The position numbers were made by a program, and so were the translations under genes. From contig ONJS01000017.1 of NCBI GenBank assembly GCA_900318205.1, forward strand, positions 42,819 to 106,818: a stretch of DNA of 64,000 bases. Reading direction: 5' to 3'. This stretch comes from an uncultured Prevotellaceae bacterium (GTDB taxonomy: Bacteria > Bacteroidota > Bacteroidia > Bacteroidales > Muribaculaceae). Below are positions 32,589 to 43,500 of this stretch, piece after piece; positions within the stretch are counted from its first letter, which is position 1; each line of letters starts with the position of its first letter. The notes beneath the pieces were generated by a model. It did no database searches. It saw nothing but the letters and a program-made list of their open reading frames with translations, and had not been told where the DNA came from.

Positions 32589-32963
32589 ATTTATTTCATA
32601 ATAAACACGATAATTGCTGCCTTCTGTTTCAAGGCCTTTGCCTGTGTGTTGTTCATGTTGGACAATGACATGGGCGATTGCGGTTGGCTCCCCGAAACAA
32701 ATGGCGTCAACTGCTCTTTTTGTCAACTAACAAAATCTGATAGAAACGAGAAGAAAACTGTCATCAAACTGCCAGGTGTTGAAAACAATGGTGGTGGTTT
32801 TACTTATATTTCCTAAGAATTTGCTATATTTGCGGCGAGAATTGGATAAGTTGTCAATTGTGATGCTACGGTGTCAGCATCTGATTGTTACAGCGTAAAC
32901 CAAACAGAGTCAGCTGATTAATTTCGGTTTATTTTATAACAACATTAACCAATCTTTATTATT
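32589..32963 (+). other. intergenic region before the acid phosphatase
   Basis: The 375-base region has the -7 box TATATTTG at 32825-32832 and a leader containing a GATGCT-ACGGTGTC-AGCATC hairpin (32862-32881). One frame is open for about 80 codons from the esterase stop to 32816, with an ATG at 32655, but the product matches nothing I know, so it is not called. Confidence 0.5.
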
Positions 32964-33830
32964 ATGAACAAATTCAACAAGTTTATCATTGCCACCCTCT
33001 TTGTTGTATGTGGCGCAATGACGGTATTTGCAGGTCAAGACGAGCAGAACGGTAATGCCTATTTTACCCAGGCTGAGTTGCCTAACATGGTGAATTTCCT
33101 GCCGCCTCCTCCCGAATTTGAGTCGTCCCGCTTTGCTGCCGACCAGACGCAGTACCTCTGGGGCATCCGTATGCGTCAGAACCAGGAGCGCGCTGAAATG
33201 GCCATCCGTGATGCTGTTTATGGAATGCAAACCATCATTCAGGAGTTCTGCCCCATTCTGGGTCTCGAGATCACTAAGGAAGGTACGCCCGAGCTGTACA
33301 CCCTCTTGCAGGACGTAGGAGCCACTTGCGACAGTATCAGCAACCGCGCGAAGGAGAAGTATATGCGCACGCGTCCCTTCGTGTACTACAATCAGCCGAC
33401 CCTCGTGCCTGAGCAGGAAGAGGAGCATATCACCAACGGTTCCTATCCCTCGGGACACACCGTCCTCGGTTGGACGATGGCTCTCTTGTTGTCGGACATC
33501 AACCCCACTGTTGCCGATGCACTGCTGGCTCGTGGCTATGAGTATGGCCAGAGCCGTGTCATTGCCGGATATCACTGGCAGAGCGACGTGGATGCAGGCC
33601 GCCTGGGCGCATCGGTGCTCTATGCTAAATTGCAGGGCAACGAGCGTTTCCGCGACCAGTTGGCAAAGGCCCAGCAGGAATTCAGGGAGAAGACCGAGGG
33701 TCCCAGCAAGGTAAAAGAGGTCATCGCCCCCGTCGGCACCTCTAGGGCTTACACCATCACCGGTCTTCCCGCCACGAGCGAAACACGCGGCATCATCATC
33801 CAAGACGGTAAAAAGACGCTTAGACCGTAA
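32964..33830 (+). CDS. class A acid phosphatase (PAP2 superfamily), exported
   Basis: The 288-residue product has a signal peptide (FIIATLFVVCGAMTVFA, cleavage near residue 23) and the complete class A nonspecific acid phosphatase signature: K130-x6-R137P138 (KEKYMRTRP), YPSGH at 151-155, and S187R188-x5-H194-x3-D198 (GQSRVIAGYHWQSD). It hydrolyses phosphomonoesters in the periplasm. The C-terminal 40 residues are an unrelated tail. A terminator with a UUCG loop follows. Confidence 0.9.
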   Translation: MNKFNKFIIATLFVVCGAMTVFAGQDEQNGNAYFTQAELPNMVNFLPPPPEFESSRFAADQTQYLWGIRMRQNQERAEMAIRDAVYGMQTIIQEFCPILGLEITKEGTPELYTLLQDVGATCDSISNRAKEKYMRTRPFVYYNQPTLVPEQEEEHITNGSYPSGHTVLGWTMALLLSDINPTVADALLARGYEYGQSRVIAGYHWQSDVDAGRLGASVLYAKLQGNERFRDQLAKAQQEFREKTEGPSKVKEVIAPVGTSRAYTITGLPATSETRGIIIQDGKKTLRP

Positions 33831-33859
33831 GTGATCAAACCCATCTGGATTATCATAAT

Positions 33860-33888
33860 AAGCCATCCTTCGGGGTGGCTTTTTTTAT
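33860..33888 (+). terminator. terminator with UUCG tetraloop
   Basis: AAGCCATCC-TTCG-GGGTGGCTT (33860-33881, one G-T pair) followed by a T run. Confidence 0.85.
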
Positions 33889-34022
33889 GATGTAATGATG
33901 TCGCTGCCAGCCAAGAGCCTGCAGGGCTGATGCTGATGAAACGGTTTTCGGTGCTCACTTCTATATCGTTTGCTTTAACAAAGTATAACATACATCATTT
34001 TTAAGATTAGCGAAGTAAAACG

Positions 34023-34168
34023 TATTTTTGTACTTTATTCGGATGGCGTGCCCGTCAACAGACCCTGTGGTAAAGCCGACAACGGTCGGGAATGCTGAGC
34101 CGCGGGCTCGCCGTGAACAGTTCGTATAGCCTTATGTAATAGATAATAACGTTTAAACCTAAAAAGAT
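34023..34168 (+). promoter_or_regulatory. promoter and structured leader of the NRPS gene
   Basis: The -7 box TATTTTTG (34023-34030) predicts a 5' leader of about 130 bases. It contains CCGAC-AACG-GTCGG (34076-34089) and GAGCC-GCG-GGCTC (34097-34109) hairpins. An alternative long-range pairing is GGCG (34045-34048) and CCCG (34051-34054) with CGGG (34103-34106) and CGCC (34109-34112), which would disrupt the second hairpin. The mutually exclusive folds look riboswitch-like. No known class is recognised. Confidence 0.45.
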
Positions 34169-37100
34169 ATGGAACTTTACCCACTGCTTCAATCCCAACT
34201 GGGCGTTTTCTATGACTGCATGAAATATCCTAAAGTGATGCAGTACAACATCCCGTGTATTGTGCCCCTCACTGATGACATCGATTTGGATCGTGTCGAG
34301 GCTGCACTACAAACCATTTTCGCAGCAAGAAAGGAACTGAAAATACGCTTCGTCATTGACGATAACGGCGAGCCTCGACAGTATGTCGACGACAACAAGA
34401 CGCTGAACGTCGTGCGTCGCGAGATGTCCGAAGCCGACTTCCAGGAGTATGCCCACCACGGTTTCTGCCGCCCCTTTGACATCATGGGTGACGAGCCGCT
34501 GATAAGGACCGAATTGGTGACGACACCCGAGAGGAACTACCTGCTGGCGGACATCCACCACATGGTGACCGACGGCACCAGTTACCTGGTCTTGTTCCCG
34601 CAGCGCGACTTGCCGTTGGCCTACGAAGGAAAGCCCCTGCCCATGCCAGAGTACGGCATGCTGGAGGCTGCCGCCGACGAATATTCCCACTTGGGTGATG
34701 ATGAATACCAGCGAGCCATGAGTGTGATGAAGGAGAAATATGCCGGTATGGATTTGGCATCACTCTCGAGTCGCCCCGAGAATCCGGTAGGCGAGATGGG
34801 ACAGGAGTCTGCTTACATCAGCAGGCCGATGGTAGATGCCTGGTGCAAGGCTCAGGGTTTTGCTCCGTATCAGATTTTCCAGGCGGCGTTCAGCTACGTG
34901 CTCGCCAGAATCCTGCGCGAGGACAAGGTGGCCTATACCACCATCTATCACGGACGCCGCGACCCGCGCGTGCGTGAGGACTACGGTATGTTTGTTCGCA
35001 CGATCCCGTTTATGATGGAAATAGGGCAGCAGCAGACCGTGCGCGAGTATATCGCCTCGGTCCATGACGAGATGAAGGCCACGCTCTCGCAGCTGGCTTA
35101 TCCGTTCTCCCACTTCTGCCGCGACATCGGTGTGCAGCCGGGCATCTCGTTCAATTTTACCGCCCTGCCCGGATGGGAGGAGGAATACCACTTCGGCGAC
35201 AAGCACTGTCCGTTTGTGCAGCAAGACCGTGGAGACGTGTTCTATGATCTGCTGGCTCACATCTTTATCGTGGGCGCTGATGTGGCAGGCGACGCTTCAT
35301 CGGGCGACGAGTATTACGACATCCGCATGGAGTCGAGCCTGGCCATGAACAGCCGCAAGACCATGCGCATGATGGCCGATGCCATCAAGGCCACCATGGA
35401 GCAGATGATGGCCCGTCTGGACGACTCTATCAACAGCATCAGCATCGTCAGCGACGACGAGGCCGAGCGCATCATCAAAATCGGCACTGGCAAGGATATT
35501 GATGTTGACTTGAGCAAGACGTTCGCCAACCTCTTTACCGAGCAAGCCAAGCGCACGCCCGATGCCCCTGCCGTGGTGGATAAAGACAGCCAGTTGACCT
35601 ACGGCGAGATGGACCGTTACTCCAATATGCTTGCCCACCGACTCATTGAATTCGGCGTGCGGCCCGACGACTTTGTCTGCGTCATGCTCGACCGCACCAA
35701 GGAATTCCCGCTGTCGGTACTGGCTATCCACAAGGCCGGTGCCGCCTATACCCCCCTTGACTTTGAATATCCTAACGAGCGACTGAGCTATATGCTCGAT
35801 AATTCCGAGTCCAAGGTACTCATCACCTCGCATGAAGTGCTTGCCGCCAAACAGGCCGAAGGAAACTTCGATACTGCCATGGCCCGCACGTTCTTTATCG
35901 ACGACTTCATGGCATCGGTGGCTGACGCTTCTCCGATGGGTGCTATTGACCTTTCCCGCCCCGACGGCCTGGCCTACATGATTTACACCTCAGGCTCTAC
36001 GGGCAAGCCTAAAGGCGCCATGCTCCATCAGGCTGGTCTGCGCAACTTCATCGCCGTGGTCATCGACATGGAGAAACTGACCGCTGCCGACCGCATCAGC
36101 GGCCACCGTTCATTCTCCTTTGACGCCCACATCGAGGACATGTATCCCGTGCTCACACTGGGTGGCTCGTTCCACATCATGCCGACCGAGATTCGCAAAG
36201 ACCTGAATTCCATTCGTCAGTTCCTCTTTGACCATCAGATTACTGGTGGCGGCTACTCGACGGCCATGACCTGCCTGCTGCTCAACACCTTCGACGACCT
36301 GCCCATCCGCTTCACCACGGGTGGCGGCGAGAAGATGGATGGCGTCTTCAGCGACCACATAGAGATCATCAACGTCTATGGTCCCACCGAGTGCACCGAC
36401 GACACGTCCTACTACAGCATCCCGCCTGGCAAGCGCATCGAGAATATCCCCATCGGCGAGAGTGTGGCGAACAACTGGAACTTCATTGTCGATACTGCTG
36501 GCAACCTGGTGCCCCAGGGCGTGGCAGGTGAGTTGTGCTTTGCCGGCATCCAGGTGGGACGCGGCTATTGGCGGTTGCCCGAGCGCACGGCTAAATCGTT
36601 CGTCGATTGTCCGTTCGTACAGCAAGACCGCTGGGGACGTCCTGTCCGCATGTACCACACCGGTGACCTCTGCCGCTGGAACGAGGACGGACAGATCGAG
36701 TACATGGGACGCATCGACACGCAGGTGAAGCTGCGCGGCTTCCGCATCGAGCTGGGTGAGATCGAGAGTAAAGCCCTTAACATCGAAGGCATCCGCCAGG
36801 CTGCTGCCGAGGTCCGCAAGGTGATGGGCAACGAGCATCTGGTGCTCTACTATACCGTGGTCGAAGGTTCCGACATCGACGATGAAGCCCTGCGCACCGC
36901 TCTTGCCGCATCGTCGTTGGCCGAATACATGGTGCCCGACACCTATATGCGCCTCGATGCCATGCCAATGACCCCCAACGGGAAAATCAACCGCAAGGTG
37001 CTGCCCATGCCCGAACTGAGTCGCAGCATCGACTATGTGGCTCCCGAAGGGGAAACCGAGCAACTCTTTGCCAAGATCTTCTCCGAAGTCTTGGGCATTG

Positions 37101-38518
37101 AACAGGTAGGTGCCCTTGATGATTTCTTTGAGATTGGCGGTACCAGCCTCAACGCCATCAAGGTCATCGTTGAAGCCAGCAAACACGGTGTGCAGATTGT
37201 CTTCAATGACCTCTTCAATAACACGACGCCAAGGAAATTGGCAGCCTTTGTGAAAGAGAAGGATGAAGAAGGTGAAGAGTTGAAGGCGAAGAGCGTCACA
37301 CCCCCCGTGAAGGTCGATGAAGCGGCTGCAGCCGACCCCAAACTCTCGGCTCTCAACGCCCAACTCAAGGGTAACAACCTGCAGGCCTTCCTTGACGGCG
37401 AGCGCCAGCCCATCGGCGACGTCTTGCTCACGGGTGCCACGGGCTACCTGGGCATACACATCCTCAACGAGTTGCTGACGACAAGCGACTGCCACATCTA
37501 TTGTCCGCTGCGCGCCAGTGGTGGCGAAGACCCGATGCGTCGCCTCAAGACCATGTTCTTCTATTATTTTGGTGATACCGAGGCATTTGAATGTTTTGAC
37601 AAGCGAGTCACCGCATTTGTCGCCGAGATTACCAAGCCTGGCGCCCTCGACGCCCTCGACTGCCAGGGCCTCACCGTTGTCAACTGCGTGGCCAACGTGA
37701 AGCACTTCTCGGCAGGCAACGACATTGAACTGGTCAACATTGAGAGCGTGCGCCATCTCATCGCATTCTGTCTGCGCACCGGTTCGCGTCTTATCCATAT
37801 CTCGACGATCAGTATTGCGGGTCTGAGTGTCGATGGTGTGCCTGGGCCCGACGTCAAGCTCACTGAGCAGGATTTGTGGCTCGGCCAGAATATCGACGCC
37901 AACAAGTATGTCTATTCCAAGTTCAAGGCCGAGGAACTGGTGCTCGATGCCATTTCCCATCACGGCCTCAATGCCAAGATCATGCGTGTGGGCAATCTCT
38001 CGGCCCGTCAAAAGGACGGTGAGTTCCAAATCAACTTCAGCACCAACAACTTTCTGGCGTTGCTCCGAGCCTACGTCATCATCGGTATGGTGCCCTATGA
38101 GGCACTTAGCGAGGTCTTCGAGTTCTCGCCCGTTGACGATGTGGCTCATGCCATCATGCTGCTGGCTACGACACCCAAGGAGTGCACCGTATTCCATCCC
38201 TATAACATCCACCGCCCGTACTTGGCCGATATCCTGAATGGTTTTGCCGACTCAGGCATCACGTTGAAGCGTGTGGAGAAGGAGGAATTCCAGAAGGCTT
38301 TGGATCGAATGATGGACAATCCCGACCTTGTCACGCTGCTGCGCCCGTTGATGGCCTACAACCTGAGCAACACCCACCAGATGCGCTGGATAGAATCGGA
38401 CAACTATTACACCACACAGGTGCTCTATCGCTATGGTTTCCAGTGGCCTTCCACCAACCGCAACTATGTCCATCGCTTCGTCGACACAATCACCGGCTTT
38501 GACTATTTCAACAGCTAA
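34169..38518 (+). CDS. single-module non-ribosomal peptide synthetase, C-A-T-reductase
   Basis: The 1449-residue protein has four domains in order. Condensation (about 1-430) has HHMVTDG at 130-136. Adenylation (about 455-960) has YTSGSTGKPKG at 606-616, YGPTE at 737-741, YHTGDLCRW, GRIDTQVKLRGFRIELGEIE and PNGKINRKVL. The carrier has GGTSLNAIKV with phosphopantetheine Ser993. The terminal thioester reductase (about 1085-1449) has NADPH loop GATGYLG at 1089-1095 and a YSKFKAEELV-type Tyr/Lys pair. It would condense a donor acyl group with one amino acid and release it reductively as an aldehyde or alcohol. Related gut-bacterial C-A-T-R enzymes make dipeptide or N-acyl amino aldehydes. No phosphopantetheinyl transferase or tailoring gene is adjacent. 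Confidence 0.92.
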   Translation: MELYPLLQSQLGVFYDCMKYPKVMQYNIPCIVPLTDDIDLDRVEAALQTIFAARKELKIRFVIDDNGEPRQYVDDNKTLNVVRREMSEADFQEYAHHGFCRPFDIMGDEPLIRTELVTTPERNYLLADIHHMVTDGTSYLVLFPQRDLPLAYEGKPLPMPEYGMLEAAADEYSHLGDDEYQRAMSVMKEKYAGMDLASLSSRPENPVGEMGQESAYISRPMVDAWCKAQGFAPYQIFQAAFSYVLARILREDKVAYTTIYHGRRDPRVREDYGMFVRTIPFMMEIGQQQTVREYIASVHDEMKATLSQLAYPFSHFCRDIGVQPGISFNFTALPGWEEEYHFGDKHCPFVQQDRGDVFYDLLAHIFIVGADVAGDASSGDEYYDIRMESSLAMNSRKTMRMMADAIKATMEQMMARLDDSINSISIVSDDEAERIIKIGTGKDIDVDLSKTFANLFTEQAKRTPDAPAVVDKDSQLTYGEMDRYSNMLAHRLIEFGVRPDDFVCVMLDRTKEFPLSVLAIHKAGAAYTPLDFEYPNERLSYMLDNSESKVLITSHEVLAAKQAEGNFDTAMARTFFIDDFMASVADASPMGAIDLSRPDGLAYMIYTSGSTGKPKGAMLHQAGLRNFIAVVIDMEKLTAADRISGHRSFSFDAHIEDMYPVLTLGGSFHIMPTEIRKDLNSIRQFLFDHQITGGGYSTAMTCLLLNTFDDLPIRFTTGGGEKMDGVFSDHIEIINVYGPTECTDDTSYYSIPPGKRIENIPIGESVANNWNFIVDTAGNLVPQGVAGELCFAGIQVGRGYWRLPERTAKSFVDCPFVQQDRWGRPVRMYHTGDLCRWNEDGQIEYMGRIDTQVKLRGFRIELGEIESKALNIEGIRQAAAEVRKVMGNEHLVLYYTVVEGSDIDDEALRTALAASSLAEYMVPDTYMRLDAMPMTPNGKINRKVLPMPELSRSIDYVAPEGETEQLFAKIFSEVLGIEQVGALDDFFEIGGTSLNAIKVIVEASKHGVQIVFNDLFNNTTPRKLAAFVKEKDEEGEELKAKSVTPPVKVDEAAAADPKLSALNAQLKGNNLQAFLDGERQPIGDVLLTGATGYLGIHILNELLTTSDCHIYCPLRASGGEDPMRRLKTMFFYYFGDTEAFECFDKRVTAFVAEITKPGALDALDCQGLTVVNCVANVKHFSAGNDIELVNIESVRHLIAFCLRTGSRLIHISTISIAGLSVDGVPGPDVKLTEQDLWLGQNIDANKYVYSKFKAEELVLDAISHHGLNAKIMRVGNLSARQKDGEFQINFSTNNFLALLRAYVIIGMVPYEALSEVFEFSPVDDVAHAIMLLATTPKECTVFHPYNIHRPYLADILNGFADSGITLKRVEKEEFQKALDRMMDNPDLVTLLRPLMAYNLSNTHQMRWIESDNYYTTQVLYRYGFQWPSTNRNYVHRFVDTITGFDYFNS

Positions 38519-38547
38519 TTTCACAACAAGATAGAACAGAATAGGCT

Positions 38548-39312
38548 TTGAAAATACAGTTTGCATCTGATTTGCACTTGGAGTTCCGCGATAACTGGTG
38601 GTATCTAAGGGACAACGGCCCTATGGACGTGAAGGGCGATATCTTGGTCTTGGCGGGTGACACGGGGTACCTGGGAGACGACATGTACAACGTGCACCCG
38701 TTCTGGAACTGGGCGTCCGAGAACTTCGAGCAAGTGCTGGTCGCATTGGGCAACCACGAGTTTTATAAGTACTACGACCTGAAGACAATGCAGGACGGAC
38801 TTGTGGGCGAAATCCGCCCCAACGTCCACTACTACTATAACAAAGTCGTCACGATCCAGGAAATAGACTTCATCATATCCACCCTGTGGGCGCATATTGA
38901 CATGGACAACGCCTTCGTCACCGAGCGAGGCGTGGCCGACTTTTACCGCATCGTCTATGGCGAGAACTTGCTGAGGTATTCCGATTTCAACAGTGAACAC
39001 CAGCGCTGCCTCGACTTCATCAAGAAGTCAGTCAGTGCCAGCCAAGCCAAGCACAAGGTCGTCGTCACCCATCATGTCCCATCCTATCAACTGGTTGCCC
39101 CGGAGTTCCAGGGTAGTCGCATCAACGGCGCCTTTACCGTCGAGCTTGCCGACTACATCGCCGACAGCGGGATCGACTACTGGATCTACGGCCACTCCCA
39201 CCGCAACATCGACAAAACCATCGGCACCACCCACTGCCTCTGCAACCAATTCGGCTACGTCTCCCACAACGAACACCTCACCTTCGATAGAGGAAAATTA
39301 ATTGAAGTGTAA
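38548..39312 (+). CDS. metallophosphoesterase
   Basis: The 254-residue calcineurin-like phosphoesterase has FASDLHLE (DxH), LVLAGDTG (GD), ALGNHEFY (GNHE), VVVTHHVPS and IYGHSHRN (GHxH), the full metal-binding set. Translation must start at the TTG at 38548, because the DxH motif lies only 8 codons in and no ATG occurs before it in frame. It begins 29 bases after the NRPS stop and could be co-transcribed. A phosphatase in NRPS product maturation is speculative. A nucleotide or nucleic-acid phosphodiesterase is equally possible. Confidence 0.87.
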   Translation: MKIQFASDLHLEFRDNWWYLRDNGPMDVKGDILVLAGDTGYLGDDMYNVHPFWNWASENFEQVLVALGNHEFYKYYDLKTMQDGLVGEIRPNVHYYYNKVVTIQEIDFIISTLWAHIDMDNAFVTERGVADFYRIVYGENLLRYSDFNSEHQRCLDFIKKSVSASQAKHKVVVTHHVPSYQLVAPEFQGSRINGAFTVELADYIADSGIDYWIYGHSHRNIDKTIGTTHCLCNQFGYVSHNEHLTFDRGKLIEV

Positions 39313-39583
39313 CTAAAAAGAGCAGAACTGAGATACTTTCTCTTCTCTGTCGTTTTCAATTATTCTTTACTTAATTACCGATGTTAAATCACATTTACAA
39401 ACCGATTATTCGAACAATCAGACTAAAAAGCAAATGCGATGAAATACAACCGATTTTTTATGACTTTGTAGTCGATAGAATAATACTGCAGTGATGACAT
39501 GCCTGTCGATAACCTCTACCAGTAGCACATTCACATAGACTCCTATTCTGAACTAACGGTACTTTAAGAAACACTAAATCATT

Positions 39584-40411
39584 ATGGAAGAGAATAAAGA
39601 GAAACGATTTGTTTTGAATCAATCATTAGATAATGACACAAGGATTTGTCGTTATATGAGTTTTGACGTGTTCTTACAATTGCTATATGGTAAATTATTT
39701 GTTCCACGCAGACAATTGTTCATGGACGTTCGAGAAAGTGGAAGGAGGCCTATAGGAAGTCAATTCTTGTTAAAGTCTATTGGTGAAACAAACCATGACA
39801 TTCAAAAGATACAGGAAGAGCTAAAAACTTATGACCAATATTCGAAAAACCTAAGTCAATCCAGATTTTTACTTACTGCCTGTTGGACAATTGATAATGG
39901 GGAAGATTTCCTAATGTGGAAATCTTATGCGTCTCAAATTGGTGTGTGCGTTAAAACATCTATTGGTCAATTGCTTGCTAATATCAATTATGAAAAATAT
40001 GATCTCATGCCAATTTGCTCAACCATGTCATATCTGAGCATTTATCAAAAGGCTGGTTTTCTTGAGTCTGTCTTTGCTAAGGACAAGTATTATCAATCAG
40101 AAAACGAATTTCGTATATATTTTGTTCCAAGAGGCAATGTGTTGGATGAAGAAATGAAGTCAATCGACACAGAAACGGTTGAAAGAATTATATTAAGATC
40201 ATCTGAAAAGGAAGAGGAACAATCTAAGGATCCAAAATACCCAATGAATATATTTTTAGATGTTGATCCGCAATTAATTAGTTCTATTGTACTATCACCG
40301 TTCATTAAAACAAGTACGATAGATTGTTTTAGGAATCTTCTTAGGAATCAATTTGGTGAAATATTCCCGAACGATAAATACATTAAAGAATCAGAAATTA
40401 TTATTAAGTGA
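39584..40411 (+). CDS. DUF2971-like protein
   Basis: The 275-residue soluble protein shows ICRYMSFDVFLQLLYGKLFVPR near the start, then FLLTACWTIDNGEDFLMWKSYASQIGVCVKTS and FAKDKYYQSENEFRIYFVPRG, the core of DUF2971 (W..Y, then K...W/Y..E.E.R). The function of the family is unknown, although members occur in variable, often defence-associated regions. It is markedly AT-rich, starts an AT-rich block running to 46 kb, and is not in an obvious operon. The upstream 270 bases contain only weak promoter-like sequence. Confidence 0.7.
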   Translation: MEENKEKRFVLNQSLDNDTRICRYMSFDVFLQLLYGKLFVPRRQLFMDVRESGRRPIGSQFLLKSIGETNHDIQKIQEELKTYDQYSKNLSQSRFLLTACWTIDNGEDFLMWKSYASQIGVCVKTSIGQLLANINYEKYDLMPICSTMSYLSIYQKAGFLESVFAKDKYYQSENEFRIYFVPRGNVLDEEMKSIDTETVERIILRSSEKEEEQSKDPKYPMNIFLDVDPQLISSIVLSPFIKTSTIDCFRNLLRNQFGEIFPNDKYIKESEIIIK

Positions 40412-40499
40412 TTTATGTGGCAATCGTTCATGAATCGATGTTATAATTGCATTTTTGTAAATAAAGCATTACTAGAAGCTTTATTTATGAAAAAAAGAC

Positions 40500-40507
40500 T
40501 AACTTTG
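40500..40507 (+). promoter_or_regulatory. -7 box for the giant LRR gene
   Basis: TAACTTTG, 30 bases before the ATG. No clear -33 element. Confidence 0.5.
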
Positions 40508-40537
40508 CCAAATTAGTAATCAAATCGCATTTGAAAG

Positions 40538-43500
40538 ATGGATAAACTAAAACTCACACTTTTGCTTTTCTGCTTTATAGCTTTTTCTGCTATTCCTATA
40601 TTCGCAGATAATGATTATGATTTTCTAGCAGATGGTATCTATTATAATATTAATGGTGATAATGTTTCTGTTACATTGGGTCCATTAGACAATTATTATA
40701 GTGGCAGTTATACCGGTGATATTAGTATACCTGAGACTGTTAATTACAATGGTCGAACCTATACCGTAAATAAAATTGAAAGTGAAGCTTTTGTTCATTC
40801 AAGTATAACCAGTATTAATCTCCCCAAATCGATTACCGTAGTTGGCAATTACGCTTTTGAGTATTGTTCAAAGCTTAGAAAGATAACTTGTTTGGCAACG
40901 ACTCCACCCACTTCTTATAATCATTCATTCTACACATACAATGCTACGTTATATGTGCCCGTTGAATCTTTAAGCGCATACAAAAATACACTCTATTGGT
41001 CGTATTTTTACTATTTTGAACCAATTCACGATTTTGAACAAAACGGCATATATTATAATGTATTAGATCAGACCAATAAAACTGTTGAAGTAACTTATCG
41101 TGATACATATTATAACAGTTACAGTGGCATTGTAACCATACCATCATCGGTCAATTATGACGGAAATGTTTATACCGTAACTAGTATTGGCAATTCCGCG
41201 TTTCGAAATAGCAAAAACTTAACTGATGTATGCCTGCCTAAATCTATCAATTATATTGGTGAATATGCATTCTATGGATGTACAGGATTAATCAATTTCA
41301 CGTGTTTTGCAACGACTCCTCCAACTGTTCAGGACAATTCATTTAATTCATATTCAAATAATGCCACATTAAGAGTTCTCAAATTATACTTAGGTGCATA
41401 TAATTCTTATAACTGGAGTTCTTTCAAAAGCAGAGAGCCAATTTATGTTTACGATTTTGAGCAGGACGGATTATGTTATAATATTATATCACAAGCCGAT
41501 AAAACTGTCGAGGTCACTTATCGCGATACAACCTACAACAGTTATAATGGGGCAATTAATATCCCGTCAAAAGTTGTCTATACAGGTACTGAGAACGACA
41601 CTTATACAGGTACATCTTTTGATGTGAATCATATTGGAAACCATGCATTTGATAATTGTATAAGTTTATCAAGTGTAAATATACCTAATTCAATTTTAAC
41701 AATAGACAATAGGGCATTTTATAATTGTAAATATCTGACTACAATTAGCATTCCTAGTTCTGTTACTTCTATCGGAAGCGCAGCATTTCAAGGATGTAAC
41801 TCATTGAGCATACTTAACTATAATTCAGTTGTATGTGAGGATTTCTCTTCATGGTCAAGTAATCCATTTTATAACTTAAATATATCGACAATCAATGTTG
41901 GTGATGTTGTTCAAAGAATACCTGCATATTTTGCCTATGGAATGTCAAATCTGAGTAATCTATCAATTGGCAATTCAGTTACGTCTATTGGCGACTATGC
42001 GTTTTATAACTGTACAGAATTAAACAATTTTACACTTCCTAATTCTCTCAAAACTATAGGCAATTACTCTTTCCAAGGCTGTACTTCGATAACTACCGTC
42101 ACCATACCTAATTTAGTAACATCCATAGGTTATTCTGCATTTCAAGGTTGTTCATCATTGACTACTTTAAATTATAATGCTGTTTCTTGTTCAGGATTTA
42201 GTTCAAGTACGTATCATCCATTTTATAGTTTAAATATATCGACCATAAATGTTGGTGATGCTGTTCAAAAAATACCATCTTACTTTGCATATAATTTTAC
42301 AAAACTGACTAATTTATCAATTGGAAACTCTCTTACTTCGATCTGTGATTATTCGTTCTACAATTGCTCAAGTTTGTCCAGTCTAACTCTTCCTTTTAGT
42401 TTGACCTCTATCGGTAACTCGTCATTTAGTAATTGTACCTCTTTGGCGAGTATAACTATCCCCAAGAATGTTTCATTCATTGGAAGTAGTGCCTTCAAGA
42501 GTTGCTCGTCTCTTTATGAATTAAACTTCAATGCAATTAATTGCGATGATTTTAGTTCTGAGTCTCCATTTAGATACTCATATATCGGAACCATAAATGT
42601 TGGCAACAACGTAGAAAAGATTCCGGCCTATTTGGCATCGGGATTAACCACCTTAAGAAATCTAAATATCGGTAATTCAGTTAAAACTATTGGAACGTAT
42701 GCTTTTCAAGGATGCAATAGTTTAACCGAAGTTATATTTGGAAACTCCGTTGAAACAATTGATAATTTATCCTTTTTCCAATGTACTGGTCTTAAGAAGA
42801 TAACATTACCGAACACAGTTACTACAATCGGAACTTCTGCATTTTATGGATGTAGTGGTTTGACTGAAGTTATACTCCCGGCTTCGATTAAAACTCTAGG
42901 GTTTAGAGCTTTCTATTATTGTAACGGAATACAATCTGTATATAGTTATGCAGAAGATCCTCCCATTATGGGATCAGATGATTGTTTTACTGTATATAAT
43001 ACCGCAACATTGTATGTGCCGAATCTATATCTTGACACATATAAAAATACGCTTTATTGGAGTAGATTCTTGAAGATATATGGGTTGGATGAAAATGATA
43101 ATGTCCTAGCTTCTGACATTGCTTTGAATTTTACTGAAAAGGCTCTAAATGTTAATCAAACTTTACAGCTAATAGCAACAGTAACACCTGAAATTGCTTC
43201 AAATAAAACTGTTACTTGGTCGTCAAGCGATCCAATTATAGCTAACGTAAACAACGACGGGCTAGTAACTGCTTTTGCCGATGGAAATGCTACTATTACA
43301 GCGACCACTACAGATGGCACCAATTTAAGTGCATCTTGCAATTTGACTGTGACATCAATCCCTGTTGCATCAATTAAATTGAACAAGACAAGATTAACTC
43401 TTGATATTGATGAATCCTACCAATTGGTTGCCACGATTACGCCAACTAATGCAACAGACAAAACTATAGTTTGGTCTTCAAGCGACACTACTATCGCAAC

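Noticed and set aside
32655-32816. 53-codon ORF after the HSL esterase
   Set aside because: No recognisable motif, promoter or homologue that I know of. An open frame of this length is expected by chance.
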